Positions 54,400-62,162 of a stretch of DNA of 64,000 bases are shown here, in pieces; position 1 is the stretch's first letter, and the number at the start of each line of letters is the position of its first letter. The DNA lies in assembly GCA_964559435.1 (NCBI GenBank), contig CAZLHI010000005.1, positions 1-64,000 on the forward strand. The letters run 5' to 3'. Source of the stretch: Hebobacterum sp964559435 (lineage in GTDB: Bacteria; Armatimonadota; Hebobacteria; Hebobacterales; Hebobacteraceae). Position numbers and translations under genes: made by a program. Under the pieces are notes generated by a model. That model did not search any database. It had not been told where the DNA came from and was given only the letters and a program-made list of their open reading frames with translations.

Positions 54400-56955
54400 A
54401 TGCCGGTCACCGCTGTATGGTTCCGCCGCGCCCGCGCGTGGGCGCTGGCTACATGTCTGCTCGGCCCCATACTGGTATCGCTTGCGGCGGCCGAGCCGGC
54501 CCACGCGGGGCTCCCGCAGACCGGGCCGGTGCCGGAGTTCACGATTCCGGTGGTCCGGTCAATGCCAGAGCTCGACGGCGAGCTTGGCGACGCGTGCTGG
54601 CAGGATGCGCTCGTGTCGAGCGCTTTCTACCCCGCTGGGGCGACGACACCAGCGTCGGAGGCGCGGGACGACACCACGCTGTACCTCGCGCGCAGCGGCC
54701 ACTGGCTGCTCGTCGCGGCGGAGTGCCGCGGGCCCAAGAAGGAGGGCGTGGACGAGTCGGTGACGGTGCACGTGGATCCGCTGCACTGTCATGAGTTCGC
54801 GTATGAGTTCTGGGTGCACCGGAACGGGGAGTGCGGCCAGTACACCTGGGCCGACCCGAATTGGGTCGAGACGAAGGGGCACTGGGCGGCGGCTGTGTCG
54901 GGTTCGGCGACGCGGTGGGTCGCTGAGATGCGGATTAATCTCATGCACTTGCCATATCTGCGGTCTCACGTTGACACGATCGGGCTGCTGGTGACACGGC
55001 AGTTCGGAGAAGAATCGCGAATCGTGTGGGCCCTCCACAAGACGGAAGATGGCTTGACTCCCTGGGACGGATACGACTCGTTCTGGGCGTGCCACGTTCA
55101 AGGGCTCGACATACCGGCTCTCATCGCCGCGATGGACCGGGACAACGCGCAGTACTGCGTGCCGCTTGCGCCACGGGTGAAAGCACTGCGCGAGGCGGCC
55201 GGTCGCGTGATCGAGGACACGAGCATGTCGCCGGAGCGCAGGCTGAAGGGCTTGCTGCTCGCGATCTGGGCGGAGGATCTCGACCCGCAGCGGAGGCACT
55301 ACGTGGAGCTGGTGTCGGTGCGGGGGCTGGAAGAGCGAGAGATGTTCCTCCGGGAGGCCGAGTTGCTGGCCTCACTCATCGTCCAGGATCAGTGTCCGAG
55401 TGACGCTGGCGTGCTCGCGCGCCTCGCGGGCGGCGCGGACGAACCGGGCCTGTGGGAGGTGAATGTGGCGCGGCCGATCAGCAGGTTTCGCGGGAGAAGC
55501 GCGATGCTGAGCGTGAGCTTCGCCGGTCTTCCGCTCGGGGCGGTCTACGAGCAGATCTTTCCGAATGCGGACACAATGCAGGAGCGGCTGGACCGGAGTG
55601 TCCGCTCGCTGCGCGAGGCGGGTCTCGAGTTGCGCCACGAAGCCAGAAGCGGGTTCGACGTATGTCTGATCCGCAGGCCAGGCGGGGAGGAGGATGTTTC
55701 CTATGCAACGCGCGGCCTGAGCCGCTACGACTTCGAGGCTGCAACGCCTGCGGGAGAGCCGATGCTCGTTGACGCGTTCTTTGGCGGCAAGCCCTTCGGA
55801 GAGTCGCTGGCGGAGCAGCTCAGGGCAACGTTCCGACCCGCGGTGACGGTGGACGATCCGGAAGCGGTCTCGCTGTTCCCGCTTGCGGAGGCCGCCGTGG
55901 TGGTGCCGGCCGGCCTGGACAGCAGTCAACCGGGGCTCGCCCGGCGCGTGCAGGTGGCGTTCGGCGCGTTCGCGGAGGTAGTGCATGCCATGCCTGAGGA
56001 GGGCCCGGCCGTCGTGGTCGGCATGCCAGAGCACGCCGCGCTGCTGCGCGAGGCCGGCTTCCGGCCAGGGGAATGGGAGAATCGGGCCGCGCGGGGCCAC
56101 CTCGCGGTAAGCCGCCGGGGAGCCCGACAGGTGGCAGCGCTCTGGGGCCGAGAGCCAGAGGACGTCGAGCGGGCGACGCGGGTGCTGCGCGATACACAAT
56201 CCCTGTTGTCCGGCCGCGAGCTGCTGGTGGGAGATCTACATGCGCATTCGGTTCTGTCCGACGGCAGCGGCAGCCCGCGGCAAGTGCTGCTCGCGTGCAT
56301 GGCCGCGGGAATGGATTTCGCCGCGATCACAGATCACAACATGGTCGAAGGGTCGCTGGCAGCGAGAGAGTGGTGTGATACGCGTGGCCTTGGGTTCACT
56401 GCCATCCGCGGCGAAGAGGTGCTCGGCAAGGGTTTTGAGGTACTTGCTCTCGACATCGGCAGTTGGGTGAGCCCACAGCCGGACCCGACGAAGCTGGCGA
56501 GCGACGTGCGGGAGCAAGGCGGGTTAGCTCTGCTGTGCCACGTCGGCTATCCGGAGGAGGAAACCGGGAAGCGCCTCATGGAGGAGTTCGATTCGCTGGA
56601 CCTCGACGGGATTGACCGGTGGAGCGACGGCATGGCCGACTACCTGAACCAGCGCGAGATGCTCGGACGGCGGCCCGTCGTAACGGCGGTTACCGACGCA
56701 CACCAGCTGACCTTTGGCTGGCCCTCCCGCACGCTTGTGTTCGCGAGCGACTCCTCGGAAAAGGGGATCCTAGAGGCGATACGTGATGGCTACTATGTGA
56801 CGCTGAGCTCCCGAGGCGTCGGCGGCGCGCCTCGTCTTGTGGATGTAACTTTGGCGCTCATTGCCGAGGGAGACTACCTGTCTGGTCTCTATCGGGAACG
56901 GTTCGAGGAGCGGTTGGCGACCCTGAGCACGGCATGGCATGAGGGGGCGCTGTAG
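54400..56955 (+). CDS. secreted protein with CBM9-like N-terminus and PHP-type phosphoesterase domain
   Basis: 851 residues. A signal peptide (about 1-36, ending near AEPAHA), then a carbohydrate-binding family 9-like domain (about 47-235: IPVVRSMPELDGELGDACWQ). The middle (about 250-600) has no recognised fold. The C-terminus (about 608-830) is a PHP domain: DLHAHSVLSDGSGSP (Asp611, His613, His615), ITDHN (645-647), a LLCHVGYPEE histidine and the final VTDAHQ. Metal-dependent phosphoesterase activity outside the membrane would be expected. AGGAGGGCGAGG supports ATG 54400. The combination is unusual. Confidence 0.85.
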   Translation: MPVTAVWFRRARAWALATCLLGPILVSLAAAEPAHAGLPQTGPVPEFTIPVVRSMPELDGELGDACWQDALVSSAFYPAGATTPASEARDDTTLYLARSGHWLLVAAECRGPKKEGVDESVTVHVDPLHCHEFAYEFWVHRNGECGQYTWADPNWVETKGHWAAAVSGSATRWVAEMRINLMHLPYLRSHVDTIGLLVTRQFGEESRIVWALHKTEDGLTPWDGYDSFWACHVQGLDIPALIAAMDRDNAQYCVPLAPRVKALREAAGRVIEDTSMSPERRLKGLLLAIWAEDLDPQRRHYVELVSVRGLEEREMFLREAELLASLIVQDQCPSDAGVLARLAGGADEPGLWEVNVARPISRFRGRSAMLSVSFAGLPLGAVYEQIFPNADTMQERLDRSVRSLREAGLELRHEARSGFDVCLIRRPGGEEDVSYATRGLSRYDFEAATPAGEPMLVDAFFGGKPFGESLAEQLRATFRPAVTVDDPEAVSLFPLAEAAVVVPAGLDSSQPGLARRVQVAFGAFAEVVHAMPEEGPAVVVGMPEHAALLREAGFRPGEWENRAARGHLAVSRRGARQVAALWGREPEDVERATRVLRDTQSLLSGRELLVGDLHAHSVLSDGSGSPRQVLLACMAAGMDFAAITDHNMVEGSLAAREWCDTRGLGFTAIRGEEVLGKGFEVLALDIGSWVSPQPDPTKLASDVREQGGLALLCHVGYPEEETGKRLMEEFDSLDLDGIDRWSDGMADYLNQREMLGRRPVVTAVTDAHQLTFGWPSRTLVFASDSSEKGILEAIRDGYYVTLSSRGVGGAPRLVDVTLALIAEGDYLSGLYRERFEERLATLSTAWHEGAL

Positions 56956-57013
56956 GCGGGCAGCTTGACGTCCCCTTGCTGGATCTACCCGGCCGGTAGG
57001 CGCCGCAATGGGC

Positions 57014-57042
57014 TTGACATCGGGAGCGCCCCGGAATAGACT
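57014..57042 (+). promoter_or_regulatory. promoter upstream of the SPOUT methyltransferase with a long leader
   Basis: TTGACA at 57014-57019 and TAGACT at 57037-57042, 17 bases apart. Transcription near 57049 would give a leader of about 220 bases before ATG 57270. In this 314-base gap I see a small hairpin (TCCGCC/GGCGGA at about 57117-57134) and a 66-codon ORF from GTG 57066 to 57266, but no recognised riboswitch or T-box. Confidence 0.6.
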
Positions 57043-57269
57043 GGGCGCGTCCTCATCAACGTGTAGTGAGAAGCCGTTGGGATACCTCCACGAGCTGCGT
57101 CCGGCGGTGGCTCTTTCCGCCTGCCGAGGCGGATATGCGTGTGTCTCCCCCTGAAATCCACCAGAAGAGCGCTCCACGGCCAGTGCCTAACGCTTGTCCG
57201 GGTGGTGGCCCTTTCCCTCTGCCCGACCTTCGTGCCGGCGCTCAGTTGTGTCTCTTGCTCATCTGAACC

Positions 57270-58082
57270 ATGCTCATCACCAGCCGCCACAACCCACGCG
57301 TCAAGGCGATACGGGGTTTGCTTCAGCGCAAGCACCGCGATCGCGAGCGCCTCCTTCTTGCAGACGGAGTCCGCCTGGTCCGGGCCGCCTTCGAGGAGGG
57401 GCTGGGGTTCGAGTTGCTGATAGAGGCCCCCGAAGTTCTGCCGGAGGAAACGAAGGCATGGCTCGGTGCGAGCGACCAGCTCGCCAGAGTCCCCCGAACG
57501 CAAGTGAGCCCGGAGGTGCTCCGCTCGCTGTCGCCCAAGCACTGGCAGCAGGGAGTCGCTGCTGTGCTACGCCAGCGATGGGCGTGCCTGGATGACCTAC
57601 TGCCCTCCCCGACGGCCCTCGCTGTCGCGGTGAAGGAGATCCGCCAGCCGTGGAGCATCGGCAACATCATCCGGACCTGTGAGGCAGTTGGGGGCTCCGG
57701 CGTGATCTTGGTCGGGAACTCGGCCGATCCCTACCATCCGGCGGCGGTCCGCGCGAGCCTCGGGACGGTTTTCTCGCAGCCTCTTGTGCGGACAACACTA
57801 GATGAGCTCGCGAGATGGAAGCGGCGACGTGGGTGCTTGCTCGTGGGCACATCCCCCTCGGCGCCGAGCAACTACCGGGAAGCTGTCTATCGGTGGCCGC
57901 TCGTACTTTTCGCGGGCAGCGAGCAGGTCGGCCTATCGCCCGACGAGGAATCGCTCTGCGACCTCATGATCCGCATCCCAATGATGGGCACGTGCGATTC
58001 ACACCACGTGGTGGTCGCGACGGCCCTCGTCCTCTACGAGGTCTACAGCCAGCGCGCGGCCGCGGGCGCTACCGGCCGGTGA
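57270..58082 (+). CDS. TrmH/SpoU (SPOUT) family RNA methyltransferase
   Basis: 270 residues: an N-terminal RNA-binding domain (SRHNPRVKAIRGLLQRKHRD, about 5-85), then the SPOUT knot with motif 1 QPWSIGNIIRTCEAVG, motif 2 VLFAGSEQVGLS and motif 3 IPMMGTCDSHHVVVATALVLYE. In motif 3 the usual SLNVSVA is SHHVVVA, a variation that may affect catalysis or SAM binding. The family 2'-O-methylates rRNA or tRNA. In many bacteria it stands before pheST; not here. No ribosome-binding site is obvious at ATG 57270. Confidence 0.9.
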   Translation: MLITSRHNPRVKAIRGLLQRKHRDRERLLLADGVRLVRAAFEEGLGFELLIEAPEVLPEETKAWLGASDQLARVPRTQVSPEVLRSLSPKHWQQGVAAVLRQRWACLDDLLPSPTALAVAVKEIRQPWSIGNIIRTCEAVGGSGVILVGNSADPYHPAAVRASLGTVFSQPLVRTTLDELARWKRRRGCLLVGTSPSAPSNYREAVYRWPLVLFAGSEQVGLSPDEESLCDLMIRIPMMGTCDSHHVVVATALVLYEVYSQRAAAGATGR

Positions 58083-58165
58083 CGTGGGCTGGAAAGCGTC
58101 ATGCAGGTGTGGAAAATCATCCCGAGCCGCAGTAACATAGGGAGGACCGCTTCAAGGAGGAGTTC

Positions 58166-58723
58166 ATGAGCATCGAGATCTGGGTCGTACTTGGGATAGT
58201 CGCGGTTATCGTGCTGTGGTGGATCGCCACCTTCAACCGCATGATCGTGCTGCGCAACCGCATCGACAATGCATGGTCTCAGGTGGACGTCCAGCTCCGC
58301 AGGCGCTACGACTTGATCCCGAACCTGGTGGAGATAGTGAAGGGCTACGCGGCCCACGAGCGCCAGACCTTCGAGGAGGTCACGAAGGCACGGCAGGCCG
58401 GGATAGACGCCCGCACCGTCGAAGATCAGGCACAGGCAGAGAACTTGATAACGCAAGCGCTGCGGCGGCTCTTCGCGGTCGCCGAGAACTACCCGCAGCT
58501 CCGCGCCAGCGAGAACTTCATGCAGCTTCAGGAGGAGCTGACTGGTACGGAGAGCAAGATCGCCTACGCGCGGCAGTTCTATAACGACACCGTACTCGGG
58601 TACCACAACCTGATCCAGGCGTTTCCCGCTCGGCTCGTCGCATCGATGGGCAACTTCCAGAAGCGCGACTACTTCGAGATCGAAGAGGCGGCCGCGCGCG
58701 GGCCGGTCCAGGTGCAGTTCTAG
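58166..58723 (+). CDS. LemA family membrane protein
   Basis: 185 residues: a single N-terminal membrane segment (about 5-24), then the LemA helical domain with FNRMIVLRNRIDNAWSQVDV, QLRRRYDLIPNLVEIVKGYA, and the closing LTGTESKIAYARQFYNDTV and YHNLIQAFPARL. AAGGAGG supports ATG 58166. It is followed 17 bases later by an HtpX homolog; lemA-htpX pairs are frequent and point to membrane stress or quality control. Confidence 0.95.
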   Translation: MSIEIWVVLGIVAVIVLWWIATFNRMIVLRNRIDNAWSQVDVQLRRRYDLIPNLVEIVKGYAAHERQTFEEVTKARQAGIDARTVEDQAQAENLITQALRRLFAVAENYPQLRASENFMQLQEELTGTESKIAYARQFYNDTVLGYHNLIQAFPARLVASMGNFQKRDYFEIEEAAARGPVQVQF

Positions 58724-58740
58724 GCAGGTAAGGCAGGCCG

Positions 58741-59622
58741 ATGTTCGACGCGATCGCCAGCAACAGGCGGCGGTCCTATCTGTTGCTACTTGTCGTCGTC
58801 CTCCTCATTGTTGGGGTGGCCTACGTCTTCGGGATGTACTATGAGCTGGGGCACTGGGTGGTGATTCCCGCCGTCGTCTTCGCGCTCATGGCGACCTGGG
58901 CGAGCTACTACTACAGCGACAAGATAGTCCTCAGCATGAGCCAGGCGCGCCCCGTGACCGGAGCGGAGGAGCCCTACCTGTGGAACACGGTGGAGGGCCT
59001 CAGCATCGCAGCCGGGATGCCAATGCCGAGGCTGTATGTCATCGAGGACAGTGCCCCCAACGCCTTCGCCACAGGCCGCGATCCGCAACATGCTGCGATC
59101 GCGGTGACCCGCGGGCTGCTCGACAAGATGAACCGCCTCGAACTCGAAGGCGTGGTTGCCCACGAGATGTCTCACATCCAGAACTACGATATCCGGTTCA
59201 TGACGCTGGTGACTGTCCTCGTTGGCACAGTTGTGTTGCTGTCTGACTGGATGCTGCGCAGCCTGTGGTACCGCCGCAGGAGACGCAGCAGCCGGAGCGG
59301 GGGGAATCCAATCCTGCTCTTGATCGGGTTGGTGTTTGTCGTCCTCTCGCCCATCATCGCCCGGCTCATGCAGATGGCATTGTCGCGCCAGAGAGAGTAT
59401 CTCGCAGACGCCTCTGGCGCGAAGCTCACGCGCTACCCGGAGGGCCTGGCCAGCGCGCTGGAGAAGCTCGGCGCTGATACCGATCCGTTGGAGGTGGCCA
59501 ACAAGGCAACCGCCCACCTCTACATCATCAACCCGCTCACAGAACACAGGGGCCGGATAAACCGGCTCTTCACCACTCATCCGCCCATTGAGGACAGGGT
59601 CAGCCGGCTGCGAGAGATGTAG
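58741..59622 (+). CDS. htpX: HtpX-type membrane zinc metalloprotease (copy 2)
   Basis: 293 residues of the M48 family. Two N-terminal membrane segments (about 13-33 and 39-60) precede zinc motif HEMSH (His141, Glu142, His145); the third ligand lies in SRQREYLADASGAKLT. Further membrane segments are near 152-172 and 190-212. The cytoplasmic loop RRRRRSSRSGG is more basic than in copy 1 (22539). Together with lemA it forms a two-gene unit. A good candidate for the stress-linked paralog. Confidence 0.95.
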   Translation: MFDAIASNRRRSYLLLLVVVLLIVGVAYVFGMYYELGHWVVIPAVVFALMATWASYYYSDKIVLSMSQARPVTGAEEPYLWNTVEGLSIAAGMPMPRLYVIEDSAPNAFATGRDPQHAAIAVTRGLLDKMNRLELEGVVAHEMSHIQNYDIRFMTLVTVLVGTVVLLSDWMLRSLWYRRRRRSSRSGGNPILLLIGLVFVVLSPIIARLMQMALSRQREYLADASGAKLTRYPEGLASALEKLGADTDPLEVANKATAHLYIINPLTEHRGRINRLFTTHPPIEDRVSRLREM

Positions 59623-59756
59623 ACTCTGCGCCAAGGCGGCGCGAAGCCCGCGGCTGAAGTGGCCGCACAAGCCACTTGCAGGGCGCTCATCCCGGTGATA
59701 GGATGGCACGGACCGGTGCCTTGCTCAACAGATTCGTGGTCTGCTGAGGTTCTTCC

Positions 59757-61739
59757 ATGGCGCGCCGAAAGCTGTTCGCTGCTGTCGCCATAGCCGCACT
59801 GGCAACGGTGTTCCGGGCCGCGCGTGCAGAAGACGAAGCGTCTGTGCGCATCGTCTCGCCGGCCGACGGCACCGACGGCACCGTCGTCACCTTCGGCGAA
59901 CCGGTTACAGTCGAGATTGCGCTCAGCCGGGCCCTCGGAGGTTCCCCTTTCAGCCTGCGAGTGGACGGGAAGAGCATCTGGGTCGGGCAGGAGTCCTACC
60001 GCAAGTGCTTCGACAGCGCCGAGTGGGGGGAGGGGAAGCACTGGCTTCAGGCGGCGGTGTTCCGGGAGGAGGAGGAAATCGCATCGCCAGTGGTGTGGGT
60101 CGAAGTCGTCGCGCCTGAGCCAGAGGAACCCCCAGAGCCGGAGGAACCGGGAGAGACCGAGGAGCCCGCGGAGCCCGAAGCCGGGGGCTTCGCCGGGCCT
60201 GCGGAGAGCTACCAGGAGGGTCCAGCCGAGAGGCCGGGCACGGGCGGCTTTGAGCTGCCGTTCTCCGATGGGTTTGAGGACGAAGACCTGGACAGCAGCA
60301 GTTGGATGCGGTATGTCCCGACCCCGGGCATGGAAGTCGTGGAGTTCGACCACGAGCTCCGCATATCCGGGCAGGCACTGTCCGCCGAAGCAGGGGGGGC
60401 GGCGGCCACCGTCAAGGCGTTCTTCAACGAGCCAATTGACTGCTCGGTATGGCTCCGAGTGCAGGCGTTGGGCTGCGACGAGTCTGCGGCCTCCCTGGCG
60501 ATCCACAGCGAGAGCGGTGCGGTGCGCGTCGCATACTGCCCCAACATTGGGTACGCTCTCTTCATCTCAGGCCGGTCTGACCGCCCAAGAATGGCACCCG
60601 CCTTCGGCGACGAGGCCAGCGAGTGGCACCAGCTTCGCCTCACCTACGATCCCTCCGAGGGCTCCGCCCAGGGCTTTGTAGACGGCGTATTGCTCGGAAC
60701 GGTGGCGATCTCGATTAGGGGGTTCGCGATCAGCGCTGGGGTACAGGTTGAGCGCTATGGCTGCTTCCTCGACGCCCGCTTCGACGACTTCGAACTGAAG
60801 CGGCTCGGAGAGGAACCGGAGCAGCTTCCGCCGCCGGCCGAGATCGTCGACGAAGAGGCGAAGTGGGATCGCGATCCCTGGCTCGGACCCGATGATCCCC
60901 TTATCCCCGGCCAGATCATCGAGCGCCGCACCCCCTATGGCGACTACTTCGAGTATGTCCCGCACAACGTCGCCGACCCCGCCCTCGTTCTCGTCGTCTC
61001 CCATGGCTCCCTCGGCGACGACAACATGACATTGGAGCTGAGCCGCGCCGCCGCCCGCAGCTCGATCCACGAAAAGGGATGGCTGCTTCTCGCCGATACC
61101 ACCGGCCTCATCGTCGTCGCTCCTTCCTTCGACCGCCACCGGTACTACGACTACCGCTACCTCAAGGGCTCGCCCATTGGGGCCGATGACTTCATCTTCA
61201 GAATCGTGGACAGCTACCGTGACCACTTCGGTGCCGTGGATGATCGCGTCATCCTCGTCGGCCACTCCGCCGGCGCGCAGTTCGCCCAGCGATTCCTCCT
61301 GGCCCACCCACAACGCGTCTTCGCCGCCGTCCTCTCCTCCGCTGGCACCTACACCTTCCCCGACGACACAGTCGATTGGCCCTACGGTCGCCGCAATAGC
61401 CCCAATCCCGACGGCTTTCTCGAGGCGACGACGCTGCCGGTGCGCGTGGTCATGGGATCGCGGGACACAGAGGACAAGACCGGGGTAGGCGTCGCCCAGC
61501 ACGGCGTCACACGCGTCGACCGGGCCGACGCCTGGGTCGAGGCCATGCGCCAGTTTGCCTACGACAACGGCGTCGAGCCCCGCATCCATCTCGTCGTCAT
61601 CCCCGGTGCCCGCCACAGCGCCTGGGCCCTGGATGTGAACGGGGCCTGGTGGCTCGCCGGCATCATCGATGCTGACCGCGCTGAGCGGCAGTCCCGCGAG
61701 GCGACACCCCTGTTCCCGGAGACGCCGCCGGCATACTGA
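59757..61739 (+). CDS. secreted alpha/beta hydrolase with Ig-like and lectin-like domains
   Basis: 660 residues. A signal peptide (about 1-24), an Ig-like domain (about 28-120: VRIVSPADGTDG onward), a Pro-Glu linker (about 121-142, PEPEEPPEPEEPGE), a concanavalin/LamG-like domain (about 165-350: FSDGFEDEDLDSSSW, VDGVLLGTVAI), then an alpha/beta hydrolase (about 395-640) with the nucleophile elbow GHSAGAQ (Ser504) and a late His in PGARHSAWAL. It resembles esterase or PHB-depolymerase-like (LpqC) enzymes. An extracellular esterase that binds polysaccharide is the most likely role. Confidence 0.85.
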   Translation: MARRKLFAAVAIAALATVFRAARAEDEASVRIVSPADGTDGTVVTFGEPVTVEIALSRALGGSPFSLRVDGKSIWVGQESYRKCFDSAEWGEGKHWLQAAVFREEEEIASPVVWVEVVAPEPEEPPEPEEPGETEEPAEPEAGGFAGPAESYQEGPAERPGTGGFELPFSDGFEDEDLDSSSWMRYVPTPGMEVVEFDHELRISGQALSAEAGGAAATVKAFFNEPIDCSVWLRVQALGCDESAASLAIHSESGAVRVAYCPNIGYALFISGRSDRPRMAPAFGDEASEWHQLRLTYDPSEGSAQGFVDGVLLGTVAISIRGFAISAGVQVERYGCFLDARFDDFELKRLGEEPEQLPPPAEIVDEEAKWDRDPWLGPDDPLIPGQIIERRTPYGDYFEYVPHNVADPALVLVVSHGSLGDDNMTLELSRAAARSSIHEKGWLLLADTTGLIVVAPSFDRHRYYDYRYLKGSPIGADDFIFRIVDSYRDHFGAVDDRVILVGHSAGAQFAQRFLLAHPQRVFAAVLSSAGTYTFPDDTVDWPYGRRNSPNPDGFLEATTLPVRVVMGSRDTEDKTGVGVAQHGVTRVDRADAWVEAMRQFAYDNGVEPRIHLVVIPGARHSAWALDVNGAWWLAGIIDADRAERQSREATPLFPETPPAY

Positions 61740-61919
61740 CGCATGGCACGGATCGATCTGCACCGCGTGGGCATCCGCGGTGGCTGGAAGAGGACCGGGT
61801 GTCGCCAGTGTCGAGCGTGCCCATTGTAGGAAGCCTCCGCCGGGTCCAACCCTCCTGCTAGCTTGCCGCTGGGGTCAGTGAGTTGACCGACTCGAGGTAA
61901 ACGCTAATCGAGAGAGGGC

Positions 61920-61948
61920 TTGACGGAGCGGGCCATTTGTGGTAAGAG
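61920..61948 (+). promoter_or_regulatory. trp promoter
   Basis: TTGACG at 61920-61925 and TAAGAG at 61943-61948 with a 17-base spacer. The start point near 61955 is about seven bases before the leader-peptide ATG, as at ileS. Confidence 0.65.
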
Positions 61949-61961
61949 TCTCAGCGTACCG

Positions 61962-62054
61962 ATGTCGCGAGCAAGCCTGCTACAACTTCATCGTGTGTGC
62001 TGGTGGTGGCGCGGTAGGTCTTCCGGCTTGCCGGGCTCCCGCGCGCACGGCTGA
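61962..62054 (+). CDS. trpL: trp leader peptide with three consecutive Trp codons
   Basis: A 30-codon ORF from ATG 61962 to TGA 62052-62054. It begins MSRASLLQLHRVCWWWRG, with TGG TGG TGG at 62001-62009. Position, Trp run and the terminator 40 bases after its stop match classical trp attenuation leaders of proteobacteria and actinobacteria. There is no Shine-Dalgarno and the predicted 5' UTR is about seven bases, so initiation may be leaderless. Stalling at the Trp codons signals low charged tRNA-Trp. Confidence 0.88.
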   Translation: MSRASLLQLHRVCWWWRGRSSGLPGSRAHG

Positions 62055-62126
62055 AGTAGACAGCGCAAACCGAATACGCAACAAGCAGCGATCAGACCAG
62101 CCCGGTAAGCCCGGGCTGGTCTTTTT
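62009..62126 (+). promoter_or_regulatory. trp attenuator (alternative RNA structures)
   Basis: Helix 1:2 pairs GCGCGG (62009-62014, starting at the last Trp codon) with CCGCGC (62039-62044) and encloses CCGGC-TT-GCCGG. The antiterminator pairs CCGGGCT (62031-62037) with AGCCCGG (62099-62105), the 5' arm of the terminator. A ribosome stalled at 62001-62009 would cover 62009-62014, free 62031-62037 and let the antiterminator form. All three elements are exact. Confidence 0.8.
62094..62126 (+). terminator. intrinsic terminator of the trp leader
   Basis: An 11 bp perfect stem (62095-62105 with 62111-62121), five-base loop, followed by TTTTT. It ends 36 bases before the trpE start codon. Confidence 0.88.
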
Positions 62127-62162
62127 CGTTTTCGTGAGATCTCGCAAGCGAGGTGCAAGGCG

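Noticed and set aside
62001..62014. T-box-like GGTGGTGGCGCGG in the trp leader
   Set aside because: These bases are the three Trp codons plus the 1:2 helix of a standard attenuator; the sequence around them is not a T-box.
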